Numbered from the stretch's first letter, positions 21,986 to 36,200 are shown. The stretch: 64,000 nt of DNA from Costus lasius (GCA_027563935.2 CM050448.1:65729843-65793842); one strand, 5' to 3'. A program made the numbers and translations. Notes: a model not told the origin generated them from the letters alone.

Positions 21986-23416
21986 CGCAACACATGAAGA
22001 CACATGCAGCTAGGGCATGAGGGGATAGCAATTAGGGTTAGGGTTAAGGAAAGCCTCCAAGACTTTAACATAAACTTTCACCCATCAACCATATGCGCCC
22101 AAGACTTACCAAATAAGTCCATGAAGCCATATTCGCCCCATGGCATGCCATAGAGGCTAGCTTTCCATCCAAGGTAGAAGGGCTAGGCACCAAAAGCTTC
22201 CAAATGTAACTTCATGCTCTATCTTCACCCCATTATGCCCTTAGGCGCCAATGGGGATGGTTTTCTCCCCATTATACCCTTATGCCCTCTTATCTCTTCA
22301 TGACAACTTATTATTGGGCCTCATTGGGTAATGAGCTAACCCAAACTTCATTACATATGTTGATTAAGCCATTAGATCCAATCCAATGCAACCCTAACTC
22401 AAATGTGGCCAACCATGGTCAATTTCGAGTCAACCTGCCAAAAATAAATTTTGACTCTAATAAGTCTCTTCCATCTCATCAGGCTCATTGGCACTAATGA
22501 AATCTCCCAAATAGATCCAAGCTATCCAATAACTCAATCATAAGGCTTCCCCATCAATACGAGAACTCGAGTATTAAGATGTGTGACCCTGCAGGTTCCT
22601 CTAACATTGGCAGTGATGACCTAAAGTCATCACAAGCAGTGAATGGCACCTAGCAGTGCATTGCTGCTACCCAAGTCATCGGAATGGATATCGACATCAA
22701 CATCCCCATCATCACAACTAGGTACAAATGCATTACAGTCTCTTTACCAAACTGATATCCGATTGGACAAGTGTGTCACCACTTGTTTTCACCCAATCTC
22801 ATGGTCATGACTAAATCAGGTTCTCACCTGGGTATGGCCATACACTTTCAGTCATAGAACCATAGGGGGGCCCCATAGATATCAAGCTTCCCTCAGGAAG
22901 GAGCAAATCCTCTGTCTGTCCATTGACCTTCTCATATGGGTCGTGACATACTCAATGACAACCACTATAACCTCCCAACTACGGTGAGGTGTTAGGTTGT
23001 ATCAAAGTATGTCCCTAACCATATAGATGAGTCAATGACCTCAAGTCAAGGGATCAATGAATCTCCTGTCACATGTGAGAATAACTCATGACACCAAGTT
23101 ATTGCCTCACAGCGGGTCGGTCCAGTATATCTGCCACTGATATACCCATATGTCTGCATTAGCATCTCGTGCCTAACTAGCCCATATACTAGTTTCACAT
23201 GTGCCAAAGCTATCTCATATCCACTTAGATACTTGACCGAGGACAACAGTTTGAGCACAGATCCAATCTGTCTCTAGGGACATTATCATGCATGTACATA
23301 ATCGCAGATGTAAACAAAGCATAATAACGACAATGCTAGAATGATATATAATAAATATCAATGTCAAGCAGTACAAAGGTAGACCAAAAATAGGTCTTAG
23401 GGCATAAACACCAACA
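21986..23416 (-). mobile_element. Second inverted copia LTR
   Basis: From 22385 to 23100 it repeats 21272-21985 in direct orientation (for example GGTCAATTTCG at 22410 and 21283). It runs to the LTR start, on the plus strand GGGCATAAACACCAACA at 23416. The LTR end side is cut. Two LTRs lie in tandem with no internal region, as if recombination or deletion removed the body. ORFs at 22282-22497 and 23046-23258 are spurious. Confidence 0.7.
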
Positions 23417-24039
23417 GACTTGTCCTTGTGGGATCGACATCTGAAGTACTACGTCGATAAGCTGTGCACTTTGCGGTGTGCGTATCATGAGCCATGAAGT
23501 GTTTTATGAAAAATTGGCATGTGTATCATGGCTATTAAGTTGATCACGGCTGGGATGTGAATCATTCTATGGAAAATGGACAAAGTGATCACGACCATGA
23601 AGCTACTCACCGTCAGGCTGTGATCTTCTCAGTGAAAAACTCGTCAAATTTTGATTCAAGCTTGTCATGGCTGTGATGTTCGTCAAGTTTCAGCCGTTAT
23701 TAGGTTCTTTATAAAATGCTCATCATGGCCTTGATGTATGTCATGGCATGCGATGATGGATATAAAAAATTATGTTTGACTTCAAATTAACAGTGTTAAC
23801 TCATTTTTTTTTTCATCCTAAATCACTCGGTGGCTTAAGAATCATCAAATAAGCTCTAGAATTGAGTGATTTCACCTAAATTTCTTAAAAAAAGAAGAAA
23901 AAGTGAATATTCTGAAATAAACAAGTAAATAAGTCAAAATATGATATAAAAATAATTGAATTTTCCTTATTTTGAGATAAAATCAAATAAAAAATACTAT
24001 AAAAATATAAGGCATCAGCAATACAATCCCTTTGTCTTC
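23417..24039. repeat. Athila LTR tail and strongly decayed palindromic units
   Basis: 23417-23489 resembles the last part of the plus-strand Athila LTR (GTGCACTTTGCGGTGTGCGTATCA). 23490-23765 contains CATGGCTGTGATG/ATCACGGCTGGGATG-like units at loose spacing, which look like worn copies of the palindromic array. The rest is AT-rich. Confidence 0.45.
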
Positions 24040-24796
24040 TAATAATCATAGACTAGACAAGTGTGCCACACTTGCTATTCCAATCATGTGGGGTGACTCA
24101 AGTAGGAAATCCAATCTCCTAGGTATGGTCATATACTCTCAGTTAAAAACCCATGGAGGGGACCCTAGATTGTGAAGGAAGAGGCAAATCCTTTGTCGAT
24201 CATTTGTACTTCTCATATAACTTATGGCATACCCAATGACAACTATTATGACTCTCCAGTTACGTAGAAGTGTTATGTGGCATCAAAGTATGTTACTTTA
24301 AATCCTCTATTTATCACTATTACTTCATATATGACTTATGACATACCCAATGACAGTCTTTATGATTCTCTAGTTACCTAGAAACATTAGGCTGTATCAA
24401 AGTATGACAATTATTTTAGGTAAGCACTGATGACCTCAAGTTTAAGAATCAGAGTGCCTTCTATCACTTGTGAACTTTGACTTGTGACACTAAGTCATAG
24501 TTTCATAGTGCGTCGGTCTAGTGCATCTTGCTTAATGCATCTATATGTTTGCATTGATGCCCGACATCCAACCAGCCTACATACCAGTCTCACATATACC
24601 AAGGTTGTCCCTTGCCCACTAATGTACTTCGACTAGAGACTCATTTATGTGATTGAGTAAATCAATCTCTAGGGATATTATCATATTATCTAATTCTTTA
24701 ATGCAAGCATACGACCAATTTGATAACCACAATTGTCTTTATTCAATGAATAAATATTATATAGTACAATTGGCCTTCAAAGGCATACACACTAAC
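24040..24796 (-). mobile_element. Strongly decayed inverted copia LTR
   Basis: Similar in order to 22740-23416: GACAAGTGTGCCACACTTG, a TAGGTATGGTCATA stretch, CCAATGACAACTATTATGACTC, and an end GGCATACACACTAACA that mirrors an LTR start. It is much more diverged than the neighbouring LTRs. Confidence 0.6.
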
Positions 24797-26749
24797 ATAA
24801 AAGGTACATCTTCCCTCAGCTAAGATTTAGAACTTGTGAAGGCTTAATCCAAATATTAACATTAGCATATTTGCTAATGTTATTCGGCAAGCAAAAAAGG
24901 AATGTTAGCATTAAATGCTAACATTTGACTAGGTATGGTTTATTTTTTAAAAATTTTATTCCAATAATCTCCCACAAAATTAAAAATATTAGTATAATTA
25001 AACTTAAAAAAATAATTAAATAAAGTTAAATAGTTGCTAATGCCAATATCATATGGTTAGTAAAATACACTTAAATGCATAATCTTTACTTAATGAAAAT
25101 ATTTCTATCTAAAGAAAAGATAGTAAACTAGTCTTGACCTAATTGAGTAAAAAATTAAAACATTTAGGTGGAGAATGAGATAGGAAAATAATTAAATTGT
25201 CACTAAATTGACGTATCCTTGAGCACATAAAGTATTTTCTCTGGAATATGTCATTAGCTTCCATCTAATCATTTTTCAAGTTAAGAAAATTCTATTAGAC
25301 AACAAATCAAATGTGGCCATTGAATAATTGTATACAACTAATTCATCAACATAATCATTGTTATAATTAATCCCTTGTGTATTCTAACTTTGGAAGGAAG
25401 AAAATAAATTATAAAGAATACATACATTATAATGACTTAGCTGAGGTCCAAAGCATTTTCCACTTTGTTAGAATAAAGCTTTGCCAATAGACCTCCAAAT
25501 CCTAATGGTCATAAACCCTTTAAGAGAAAACATCTTTGAAAGTTGTATAATTCAAATTTATCTTTGAGTTTTTAGTGTTCACATATCATATGAAGTTTGA
25601 ACTTGGCTAGAGGAATTCTCTTAAACAATGCACTTTGTATCCTTTGTCATTCTAAAATTCTAAAATTCTAAAATTTGGTACTATTTATCACATTAAAATT
25701 CTTACACAAACAATATAATCAAGGACATTGGAAGGTTGGATTACTTTTGAATAGAAATATTATTTCGATAAAATATAAAGTTCATATTATAATAGAACAT
25801 AATTAATTAATTTTTTTCCTAGAAATCATGGCATACTTATAGAAATAGTTGTTATTCAAACATCTTTTTATAGTTTAGCTTACTCTAAAGCATTATATCT
25901 CGTGCATATGACAATTAGAAGAGTCCATTCAAGTGTCACTTTGCAAAGTTTATTATATTTTAAATGTTGTTTTTAGCTTGTACATTTTTCTAAAAGAATT
26001 AGCTGATGCTACCATGCTTTACATTTCAATTTAGTCAAGGCATCCCGTCATGTCAAGAAAGATGATGCTAGAGGAGTTTCATTAATTCGAGAGTCCTTTT
26101 ATAAGGTGAAAATATTTTAACATCCCACTACACAATATTTTAGACACGATAATGTATTTTTTTTTTAAAAAAAAGGACGATAATGTATTTTTAAAAATGA
26201 TCTATTTGAGTGTATTATTCACTCGTAGGCATCCTATTACAAGGCATAAATTCATGCGAATACAAAATTAAGAGGGATTTTATAAGTGTTCAATGTTTTA
26301 GTGATTCTGTGGAGTGTTTGGATATGGAAAATACTTTTAGCATTGAGTTTTTGTTTTTTTTTATTATTTAATTAACTCTAGACTTCTTAGCATGCGAATA
26401 CAAACATATTTTAGCATTTGAAGAGTTATTTTTACCGGTGCAGGGTATTTTCCCATTATAAGATATTTTCATTAGCTATCCGCCAAAAATGTAAATGTAA
26501 AGCAGGTGAAGCAGCACAAATATTGCCTCACGTTTGTACAACTAAATATGCTAAAACTCGCATCGGTGCATTTTCATTGATAGAAATGGAGATGATAAAC
26601 ATTTGGACCCTGCATCAGGTGCGTATGCTAACTGGAACTTCCATCTTCCTGCCATATTCTATTTACTTACGTGTCTAAACATAATTCAAGAGAATACGTT
26701 GACTTCATACTAATATCGTACATAAGATGGAATGTTTGAGGGAGCACCG
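24797..26749. other. AT-rich 3' flank of DGD2
   Basis: About 1.95 kb, strongly AT-rich, without coding regions or recognisable repeats. The part next to 26750 must hold the DGD2 3' UTR and polyadenylation signals on the minus strand; I cannot place them with confidence. Confidence 0.4.
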
Positions 26750-27260
26750 TCAGCCTTTGCGGCTGGACTTCTTTGTCGTCAGAACCAATCCAAGCTCTCT
26801 GCACTGTTGCTCGTCAGGCTTCAAGCTCTTCGGAATCGCACCGAACATGCGGCGAGCGGCCTCCATTCCAGACATCTTTTGATGCAAGTATGCAGACACA
26901 TCCTCTATGTTCTTTTTCTGTTTCTTCGTCTTCAAAGAAGACGAGGAACGCATAGATGATGGCGGTATTTCCTGAGACACCTCATTTAGCTCGGCAACTG
27001 CAAGGAATCGCTCTGTTGCTGCTTCCCAGGAAAGCTCCTGCTGCAGCTGCTCTGGTAAAGGAGCAGGCTCGTCAGCTAAAGCTCTGAGAACCAACTTCAC
27101 AAATTCTTCTTCATCGTTATAAACGTGGCAGTTAGGAAACTGCCTGAAGAAGTCGTTTGACGGGTGGTTGGCACAAATGACAATTTTGCCCATCGCAAGT
27201 GCCTCTGCTGTAGTCGTGCAAACTACATCAGTCGTACTAGGGTTAATGAACACCTTGTAG
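26750..27260 (-). CDS. DGD2: DGD2 coding exon 4
   Basis: Completes codon 299 (Asp) and encodes residues 300-468, including [14 protein letters not shown], the AEALAMGK block and [11 protein letters not shown]. It ends KKSSRKG and TGA at 26750-26752. The acceptor is GGACAG at 27261. The preceding intron is 177 bases. Confidence 0.92.
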
Positions 27261-30200
27261 CTGTCCAAGCAGAAAAAAAAAATCCATTCTCAATCAATAG
27301 CAGAATAAATATTTTAAACGAGGACTCATCGAAAGTGGAAACTACACTATCTTGCAAACCACTATTTACTAACCTTCCAGTGCTACAAAGTACAATAATA
27401 CAAGAACTGAACTTGAAAAACTTCTCGGGAAACTTACTCGTGGAATTGCGGGTCTGCATGATCACAACCAGGATAAACTTTCACTACCATTCTCAAGTTC
27501 TCAGCAGCTTGGCGAACTTGATCAGAATCTTCCCCACTTCCGTATAGATCGACTCGAATGTTGGGTAATTCATTTTGGTGCTCTGAGAGCAAATTGAGCA
27601 GCTCTTTGTAGCCTTTACTCCACACCATCTTTCCAATGTAATAGGCCCCCTTGGTGAAGGCAAGCTCGCCTCTCTGGAGCTGCAAAAGCTTTCGTTTGCC
27701 TATTTCGAGAAACTTTGGGTTGACACCATGAACATTGCAAACAACAGATCTCGGGAAATCTTGAGTAGCAGCGGACAACCTGATAATCTATAATAATAGG
27801 GTGGTGATGTTATTTGAGACATTCATCTTGATTTTTTCAAGATACAGCTATGTGAAGTTCAATTTATTTTAAAGACTAGTTTCCAAGCAAAAAAAAGATA
27901 ACGTTGTCAATGAAAAAAAATGAGAAAAGATTGTACTGATAAAATTTCAGTATCAAGAATAATTCTTTTCTTCTATGCTATTTTCTGCACATTAAAAAGC
28001 TACCGAAAGGCTGAAAACGACCATCAATAGATAAACTTACAGGTAGCAGGTTGAGCCATCCGCATGTCTCTTAATGAAATTAGGTCAGCAACAAACAAAA
28101 GCAAACCCCATTCAGAGCTTATCTAAATCTACAATATTTAGTTGTAGATCTGCTAGTTATATGGTTCTGGTCCTGCATATCTGATAGGTGGGAAGAAAGA
28201 AGATGGGCACACAAATAGGGCTTTTAAGTATAGCATGCCTCTAGGTAGTGAAAAGGTTTCGTTGTGGATACACATCAGAAAATTTGGAGAAACAAGGACC
28301 AATCCTGGACGAGAATAGAAATCTGTGTCACCAATAGCTCGTCAAAAATGTCGGCAAGGATTAATTAAGGCTAAAGAGAAACGAAAGAGGTCGCAAAAGG
28401 AAAGCAAAAAAAGAGAAAATATGTAACTATTGACACGAGGCATTTGGAGAGGAATAAGATAATAGCCACAAACTACATGATGTCGTAACGTTGTTCATAT
28501 AGAGTAAATTAAAAAATGGTGATTATCATTTCATATGACAATTTTACGCCAAACATTTATTGTACTTAATATAAATATAAAAAAACATTGTAGACTGAAG
28601 TAATTACATTTCATGAGCTAGGTGCTTAGATGAAATAAGATAAATGGCTTATGATTTACACCCATATATTATAAAAGAGGTAGATTTATCTATTCCTCAT
28701 ATACTGACATGGATACTGATATTACAGTGAGGATCTATTAACTGAATTCAACAAAAAAATAATGTTATATTTGTTTAGATAACACATCAAAAACTTTACC
28801 AATTAGTAAATTGCGTAATTTGCACATTTTTCAAATCTCTAATTAACATTTGTTCCAACCAAGGTTCCAAAACTTGGTCCGAGCTATTGTCCTGTTCAGG
28901 CTCACTGCTCACACTAGTACTGTATCGGTATGCACTCGACGGAATAGGACAAACCAAAAAAGAAGCCGGCAATGGGTGACTAAAGCAATAAAGAAGAGGA
29001 GGAGGGAGGAGATGAGTACTACTGTCTGCCTCTTGCGCCCACCTTCGGTGTCCGCCATGTGGCAGCTATCTGCCACATGTCCACAGCCGCTGATATTCTC
29101 TCATAACTAGTGTTTTAAAAATCAGTCAATCAAACTTGTCAAAATAACATTTGTTTCAACTAATGCTTTAAAAATCAGTCTAGGTGGAATAGAAAGAAGT
29201 CTCTTTCCCTTTTCATCGTGGCATTGTTTTCATTCAGTACCAGACTTGTCTGCTGTAATGCTACTTTCGTCCGGCTCCATCCGGTTCGATCTGGTACTTG
29301 GACCAATCTAAGCCTAGACTAGAACTAGCGCTCGGACCAATTTTAAAACCTTAGTTTCAACCACCATTATTCTAAAAGCTTAAACTAATAACAGTGTCCA
29401 ATTTGTGTATGCTTGAGTAAGCCAACGGCTTAATTGCCAAACATATTTAAGGAGTTCAAAGATTTATGTTTTCACAGAGAGGCCCATAATGAGGGACCAA
29501 TGCGACAGTAATCTTCTTATCTTTTCTGCCTCTTCTTCTTCTCCCAATTATGTTTAGTTCCGTCAACACAAACCGGTACATACTAGTCAACTGACACCAT
29601 GTGTTAGACTAATTTTTAAAACCTTAGTTTCAACAAGCATTATTCTAAAAGCTTAAACTAATAACGAAGTATCCAATTTGTGTATGCTTGATTAAGCTAC
29701 AACTTAATTACCAAACATATTTAAGAAGTTCGAAGATTTATCTTTGCATGCATAGGCCCACAATGGGGGACTAGATGTTAATATGGAAAATAAGATGTAT
29801 TCTAGTGTTATGTTAATGTTTTATTTGTAATAATTTAATTTAAACTAACTCTCTATTTTATTTTTTTTATTTTGCAGGACCTAGTTGTAATTAGTAGAAA
29901 CTTAGGGGCCTTTGTATAAAATTCCTTTTAAAACCCTTTTCTCTTTGGCCGAGGGTTTCTTTTGTTTCCTTTCCGTTTTATGCTTTTCCCCTTTCATGTG
30001 TGGTGATCTTCCGTGCGATTAGCGATTGATTCCGGCGGAGGTCTTTCTTCTTCAATCTTCTAGCAAAGGTCCTGGCGATAATTATCTCTTTTTCGCTTTG
30101 GGCGGTGTCTCAATCTCGGCGAGCATCGGTGTCAATGCTTTATTATTTTTTTTCTGAACGAGCTACTCAACTCCTGGGGCATATTTCTATTCTTCTCTCT

Positions 30201-33200
30201 TATTTATATTCTCTTAGTTGAATCAAGGTAAGAATCTCTCGCCGCCTCTCTTTCTTTTCTTGATTTGGCACGTCCTTCATGTGCTTTGTCGTTTTGGCAA
30301 TGAGATTTTGGATTTTTGTGCTGGTTCTTGTTGCAGCTGCATCTAATTAATGTTAGTCAATTAGGGTTTGTAAAATTGGGATTAAATCACGTTGAATTCC
30401 TAGTTAATATTTCTCCTCATTAATCCCCTGCCAACGCGTTTGGATTCTTGCCGTTACTTGAGCTGCGCGTAATTCTTGTTAAGCCTTGTGGAAATTACAA
30501 TAGAATTTGTTTTTATTGCTTGTATGCAACTGGAGTACTCAAACGTTCTTTGTAGAGTACATAACAGATTGAAAAAAAAATAAGTCATAGCAATTGCTTA
30601 ACTGAAGTAAGTGGTAGTTCTGGTTCAGGTTTATTTTAATAAATATTATTTATGAAGTTTCATAGCTTTAACCCTTTCCCTTTAATTCCTTAATTCCATT
30701 CAACACCAAGATCTTTTTCTTTTATGACAAAATTAGATCACTAGTTGACTGAGTATTGTGCTCTTTAGTTTGATATTTTTTTATATATGTGCCATTATCA
30801 TTTGATACTGATGTAAGGTTACAATTAGAGAATCATTGGTATCATTGTCACGTATTACTTTGTGTGGATATAACATGATAAATCTATTGGCTGTACATTT
30901 GAAATATAGGAATTCACTAAACTAATTAGAAAAATAGATTTCATGCATATCAAAGATGGAAAGGGAATCAAGCTTGCAAACCATAGTATTTCCTATAACT
31001 TTCATGCTTTTCTAGAGGATAAAGTTGTCCTTGAGTTGGTCACCTATAATACCATATTTTTCCATGTTCGTAAGTACTTTTTATAATTAATTCTCACTTG
31101 TCTTCTTACGCAGCATTTACACCTTCATTAGAGTATATATATAAATATGTTGTTTTAAGATATTCTATTTGAGAAGAAGGATTTTGCTAAAGACAAGTGT
31201 GCATATTCTATTGAAAATTTTTAGGGCATATGTGTTGGACAATAGAATAATCGAATTTGGATTCATAAAGCTTCACTTAAATTGTCACCTACTTATTGCT
31301 AATGGTGGAATTTTACGTGGAAGGTTTGTTGGAAGTTTCTTATAATGCTGAATTGGTTTATTTTGCCTAAGTGAATGTGTTAATTAGATTTTGAGATTAT
31401 GATGTATTTTGTTAATTCATTCAAAGTACATACGTATCATTTTGGGTTGGATTTGTTATTTAGGATTAGAAATTAAATAATTGTGGTTTAATTTTCAATA
31501 ATGTGAGGCTCTTGATTGAAGAATTGATGTTGTTAGTGTTGCCTTATTAGATTCACATCATGGAACTAGGATGCTTGTATGAATCTACTAGTTGGATTTC
31601 TGTTCTTGAATAGAGCTTAATTTAGTGATGCGGAAACTGGTAGAGTAGAATAAATTTCAGATTGATGAATTTATACAATTGAGAAAAAAACTTACCAGGT
31701 AACTTTGACATTTTTTTTAAAAAAAATAAGTATAGAAGTTGAACACTTAAGTAGTTGGTTTAATCGTTAAGATTTTTATTGTTTCATTTGGCTGAAAACT
31801 TATTTATGTTTTGATTTGATTTTCTTTATATTTCTGCATGTGTGTACAATTAGTTAGAATTATAAGGAAAGTTTTAGGAATCAATTATAAATAGTAAAGA
31901 ATATCAAATACCTACTTATCTAACCAAATAGAATTAGTGATTGGAAACAAACAGGTTTGTTGCGGTTAGAATTGGATAACAATTAATATACCAATATAAC
32001 TAAAGCATATCTAGAATGAACCTTGTGAAAGAACTTTAAGATCCATATCGTGGCATTAATTGGCATTAATTGATCGTATGCTGGGTTATATTATACCAAC
32101 AATACCACTGTAGACTCTATAGTGCCGAGAATGGATCGGCTATAGAGGTGCTAGCTAGAAGTCATCTGACGGGAAGTCATTAGACTAACCGGGGTCCTGG
32201 ATGTTGGACGCAACATCCCCCGAGCTGTCTGAGGGTAGTTGTTCCATTGATTGAGCAACGATAGAAACACTCTAATAAAGAGTGCGGACTCGAGAGTGAG
32301 GTTGTTTGTGGTTATGCTCTTGATTTACACGACTGTGTGGATGTGATGTTTACATGTAGAATAGAAAAGTTATTTTTAATAAGCTTTCCTTGTTGCATGC
32401 ATTTTGCGATTCCTACTTGGCTCTTCTTGCTAACTCCCTTGTTTTGCCTCCCGTTCCAGGTCCAGCCCAACCACAAAATGAATAGCTAGATAGAGACTGC
32501 AGTCGTGGGGAAATAAATAGCTAAAGTGGTTTATCTTGAGTTGTCACTTACATTTAGCTGAATTTGCCTATAATAACAACTACGATTCAGCAATTTAGAT
32601 GCACCATTTGAAGCACTATATGGAAGACGATGTAAATCACCTGTGCTTTGGGAGCAGACAGGCGAAAAACAGTTATTGGGTCCTCAGATCTTACAAGGCA
32701 GTGTAGAGGCAATTCAACAGATCCGGTAAAGGTTAAAGGTTAAAGACTGCAAAAAGTAGACATAAGAGTTATGCAAATAGGAGGAGATGAGACTTTGAGT
32801 TTGCGGTTGAAAATCATGTGTTTTTGAAAATTTCTCCAGTCAAGGGAGTCACGAGATTTGGAAAGCAAGGAAAGCTAGCCCCTCATTATATTGGACCTTT
32901 TGAGATACTGTTACGGACCCAATATTAGTAGTTGGATATTTAATAAAGCGGATCCGGGTTGGTTTGTTATACCCGACCCGCTAAGTAGGATAATGTTATA
33001 AATAAGGGTCCAGGGTTTAGAGTTGGGATATTGAGTGTTTAGTTATTCTATTGTTAGGGTATGCTTCACACGAATTCTCGCCGGTGAAGGCTTGAGGGAC
33101 GATTCGATTCTTCGAATCGTAACAGTGGTCCAACCTGCTGGATCGATCATCAGGAAACCGGTGGAACGACGACAGATAAGGGTAGAAGAAATTCGGTTAT

Positions 33201-36200
33201 CGGTAATAGATCTATACGGCAGATCTATTATCGTGGGCAAACCATGAAACCCTAAAGCGTGACGAAGGAGGAACAACATCATTGTGAGTGACGTAGGGAG
33301 CCGGTGACAAGCGGAACCCTAGGCAAGGAATCTGCGGGCGGAATAGGTGTCTTCTCGACGCTGCTTCATCAACGTATTCGTGGCAACCATTTGCCAAGGA
33401 CACCATCGGTAGCCATCCTTGGCGAGCATCCTCGGCATGGATCCAAGCTGTAGTGGCGGCGTCTCACGCAGATCCAGGCAGCAGTAGCGGCATCTCGCGT
33501 GGATCCCGGCGGCGTCTGGCGCAGATCCAGGTGGCAGCGGCGACTTTCAAGGAGAGCACAATTCCTCCACCGGAAACCCTAGCCGGCGACAGGAACGGCC
33601 GACCGGCGAAGACAAGTCTCCTGCTTCCTCCGCCGGAACCCTAGCCGGCGACGGGAGAGGAGGCGACTGACGGGGATCAGTTGAAGGTGAAGCCAAGACG
33701 CGGGCGCTGGGTCAGGGTTACGGTAGCACAGCGGGAAAAAAAAAACTGTTGACAGTACTGTTCACGGTTACTGTTCGCAGTAGTAAAAAAAAAAGAGAAC
33801 CCTGTGAAGGGACGTTGAAGGAGTGATTCTTCTGCAGGTTTCATAGCGTCAACACGATCTGAGACGAGGTTAGAAGCATTAGAGAAAAGTGTAACAAAAA
33901 TTCTGGAGAAGCGCAAAGAAGAGCATGCAGCAAATGAGGAGAGATATCGGGCAGTAGAGGAAGATAGAAAGAAGTTAAGAGAAGATATGGCTCATCTGAA
34001 GGAGACGTTCTCAACCTTTATAAAATCAAAAATGGCTGAAGGCACGGGTGATCCTACGCAACAATCTAGGGAACGAGCACGAGTTATTCCACGTGAGGCT
34101 AGTATCAGAGATAGAGATTGGCAGGATGAGCAAATTCATGTGATAGAAGATAATTTGTGGCGATCGAAGCGAGCTAATCCAACAGCATCTGATGGAGGTA
34201 ATGGGCGGAGAAGTTCCTTGATGGGAGGGGTTACTAGACGTCATGAACCACGCCACGAGACTTATATAAGGAATGACGCAGATGAATTTATGGCTGATTC
34301 TATGGAGTGGGGCATGCACAATCAGGAGGAGCGTAGACTGATGTGTCGGAAAGTGGAATTACCTGTGTTTGATGGGACAGACCCACTAGGGTGGATCACA
34401 AGGGCTGAACAATATTTTATGGTGCAAGGAACTGCTAATCACCATTGAGTTCCTTTGGCATTTGTGAGTATGGAAGGTCCAGCTGTTCATTGGTTTAGCC
34501 GGGTGAAGAGAATGGGACTCAATCTCACTTGAGATATTTTGTAGGAAGAACTTATGGAACGGTTCAGTGAATCTAATGCGGCCAACCCTTTTGAGATGTT
34601 ATCTTCATTGGAGCAAGGGTCTAAATCAGTGGGCGAATATGTTGAGCTATTTGAAAGATTGGTGGCAAGAGTTCCAAGATTACCTGCTTCACAATATTTG
34701 AGTTATTTCCTCAGTAGATTGCAGGAGGAGATCAGGAGGTGGGTGCGCACTTTCAATCCTCCCACAGTAAGGAAGGCGATACAACTGGCCAGAAATTTTG
34801 AAGGAGTTCTAACTGACACAGAAAACATTACTAGACAGTCTGAAGGCACCGTAAGGGGAAGGACTACTATTTCATCATATACACAGCCGAGGGCCACAAG
34901 GACAGAATGACGTTATTCAGGAGAAGCGAGAACTAATATAGAAGACAAGCTAGAGAATACTATATCATCCAAGGCCAATGTAGCTGCGGGCAACCGATCT
35001 CAACTTCCAATTAGCGAGAATACACTTCAACGGACACAAGAGGGGAGTCAGACAACTAATAAAAACCGAGGAGGATGATACCTCTCTTACTAAGATTTTA
35101 AATCTAAACAAGAAAAAGGGTTATGTTTTAAATGTGATTAGTCATACCATCCAATGCATCGTTGTGCGAACAAAAGCTTGAGACTCATGATCTTAGCAGA
35201 AGATGAGGAGAAGAACCTTGCTGATGAGGAGCTAGAGGGAGAAACTCGAGCGACTTGGGAACCTGGAGGAAGCACGAGATGAAGATTTCTTAAATAAATT
35301 TTGAGCAGCCTTGAGGACAAGGCTTATTTAGAGAGGGGGCAACTGTTACGGACCCAATATTAGTAGTTGGATATTTAATAAAGCGGATCCAGGTTGGTTT
35401 GTTATACCCGACCCGCTAAGTAGGATAGTGTTATAAATAAGGGTCCAGAGTTTAGAGTTGGGATATTGAGTGTTTAGTTATTCTATTGTTAGGGCATGCT
35501 TCGCATGAATTCTCGCCGGTGACGGCTTGAGGGACGATTCGATTCTTCGAATCATAACAGATACTAGATAGAGTGGGTGCGGTAGCATACAGATTAGCAT
35601 TGTCTCCCTCACTTAGTCATGTGCATAATGTCTTTTATGTTTCTATGTTGAGGAAGTACATTCCAGACCCGGCTCATGTCTTTAGCGAGAGTTATCCACC
35701 GATTGCATCAGATGTATCTTTTACCGAGCATCCTATTCAGGTACATGACAGGAAAGAACATCAACTAAGGAACAAAGCAGTCAAGTTAATCAAGATCAAA
35801 TGGCAAAATCATCTAGAAAACGAAGCAATTTGGGAACGCAAAAAAGACGTTAAAGCTCAGTACCCCGACTTATTCGAGGAGGGTAAGCTAATTTAGAGGA
35901 CCAAATTTTTTTTGGGAAGAATGTTATAATTTAATTTAAACTTTCTATTTTATTTTTTTATTTTGCAGGACCTAGTTGCAATTAGTAGAAACTTAGGGGC
36001 CATTGTATAAAATTCCTTTTAAAACCCTTTTCTCTTTGGCCGAGGGTTTCTTTTGTTTCCTTTCCACTTTATGCTTTTCCCTTTTCATGTGCGGCGATCT
36101 TCCGTGCGATCAGCGATTGATTCCGGCGGAGGTCTTTCTTCTTCAACCTTCTAGAAAGGTCCTCGCGATAATTATCTCTCTCACTTTGGGCGGTGTCTCA

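Larger units (their letters stand above)
27788..29805. other. Distal part of DGD2 intron 3
   Basis: AT-rich intron sequence without coding signal. It holds a 158-base duplicated segment (29341 and 29614). The ORF at 28850-29110 has no recognisable domain and lies in GC-poor repeat-like DNA. Confidence 0.5.
32909..35559 (+). mobile_element. Gag-only LTR element (TR-GAG-like) with 5-bp target duplication
   Basis: 216-bp LTRs at 32909-33124 and 35344-35559 begin TGTTACGGACCC and end TAACA. They are flanked by GATAC at 32904-32908 and 35560-35564. A purine tract AGAGAGGGGGCAAC precedes the 3' LTR. The 2.2-kb body holds only a gag region with zinc-knuckle remnant and no protease, reverse transcriptase or integrase. 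The LTRs differ at about eight of 216 positions. The plan fits the terminal-repeat-with-GAG class described in plants. It must rely on enzymes from another element. Confidence 0.85.

Noticed and set aside
28850..29110. An 86-codon ORF in DGD2 intron 3
   Set aside because: No domain, in repeat-like intron DNA; probably chance.
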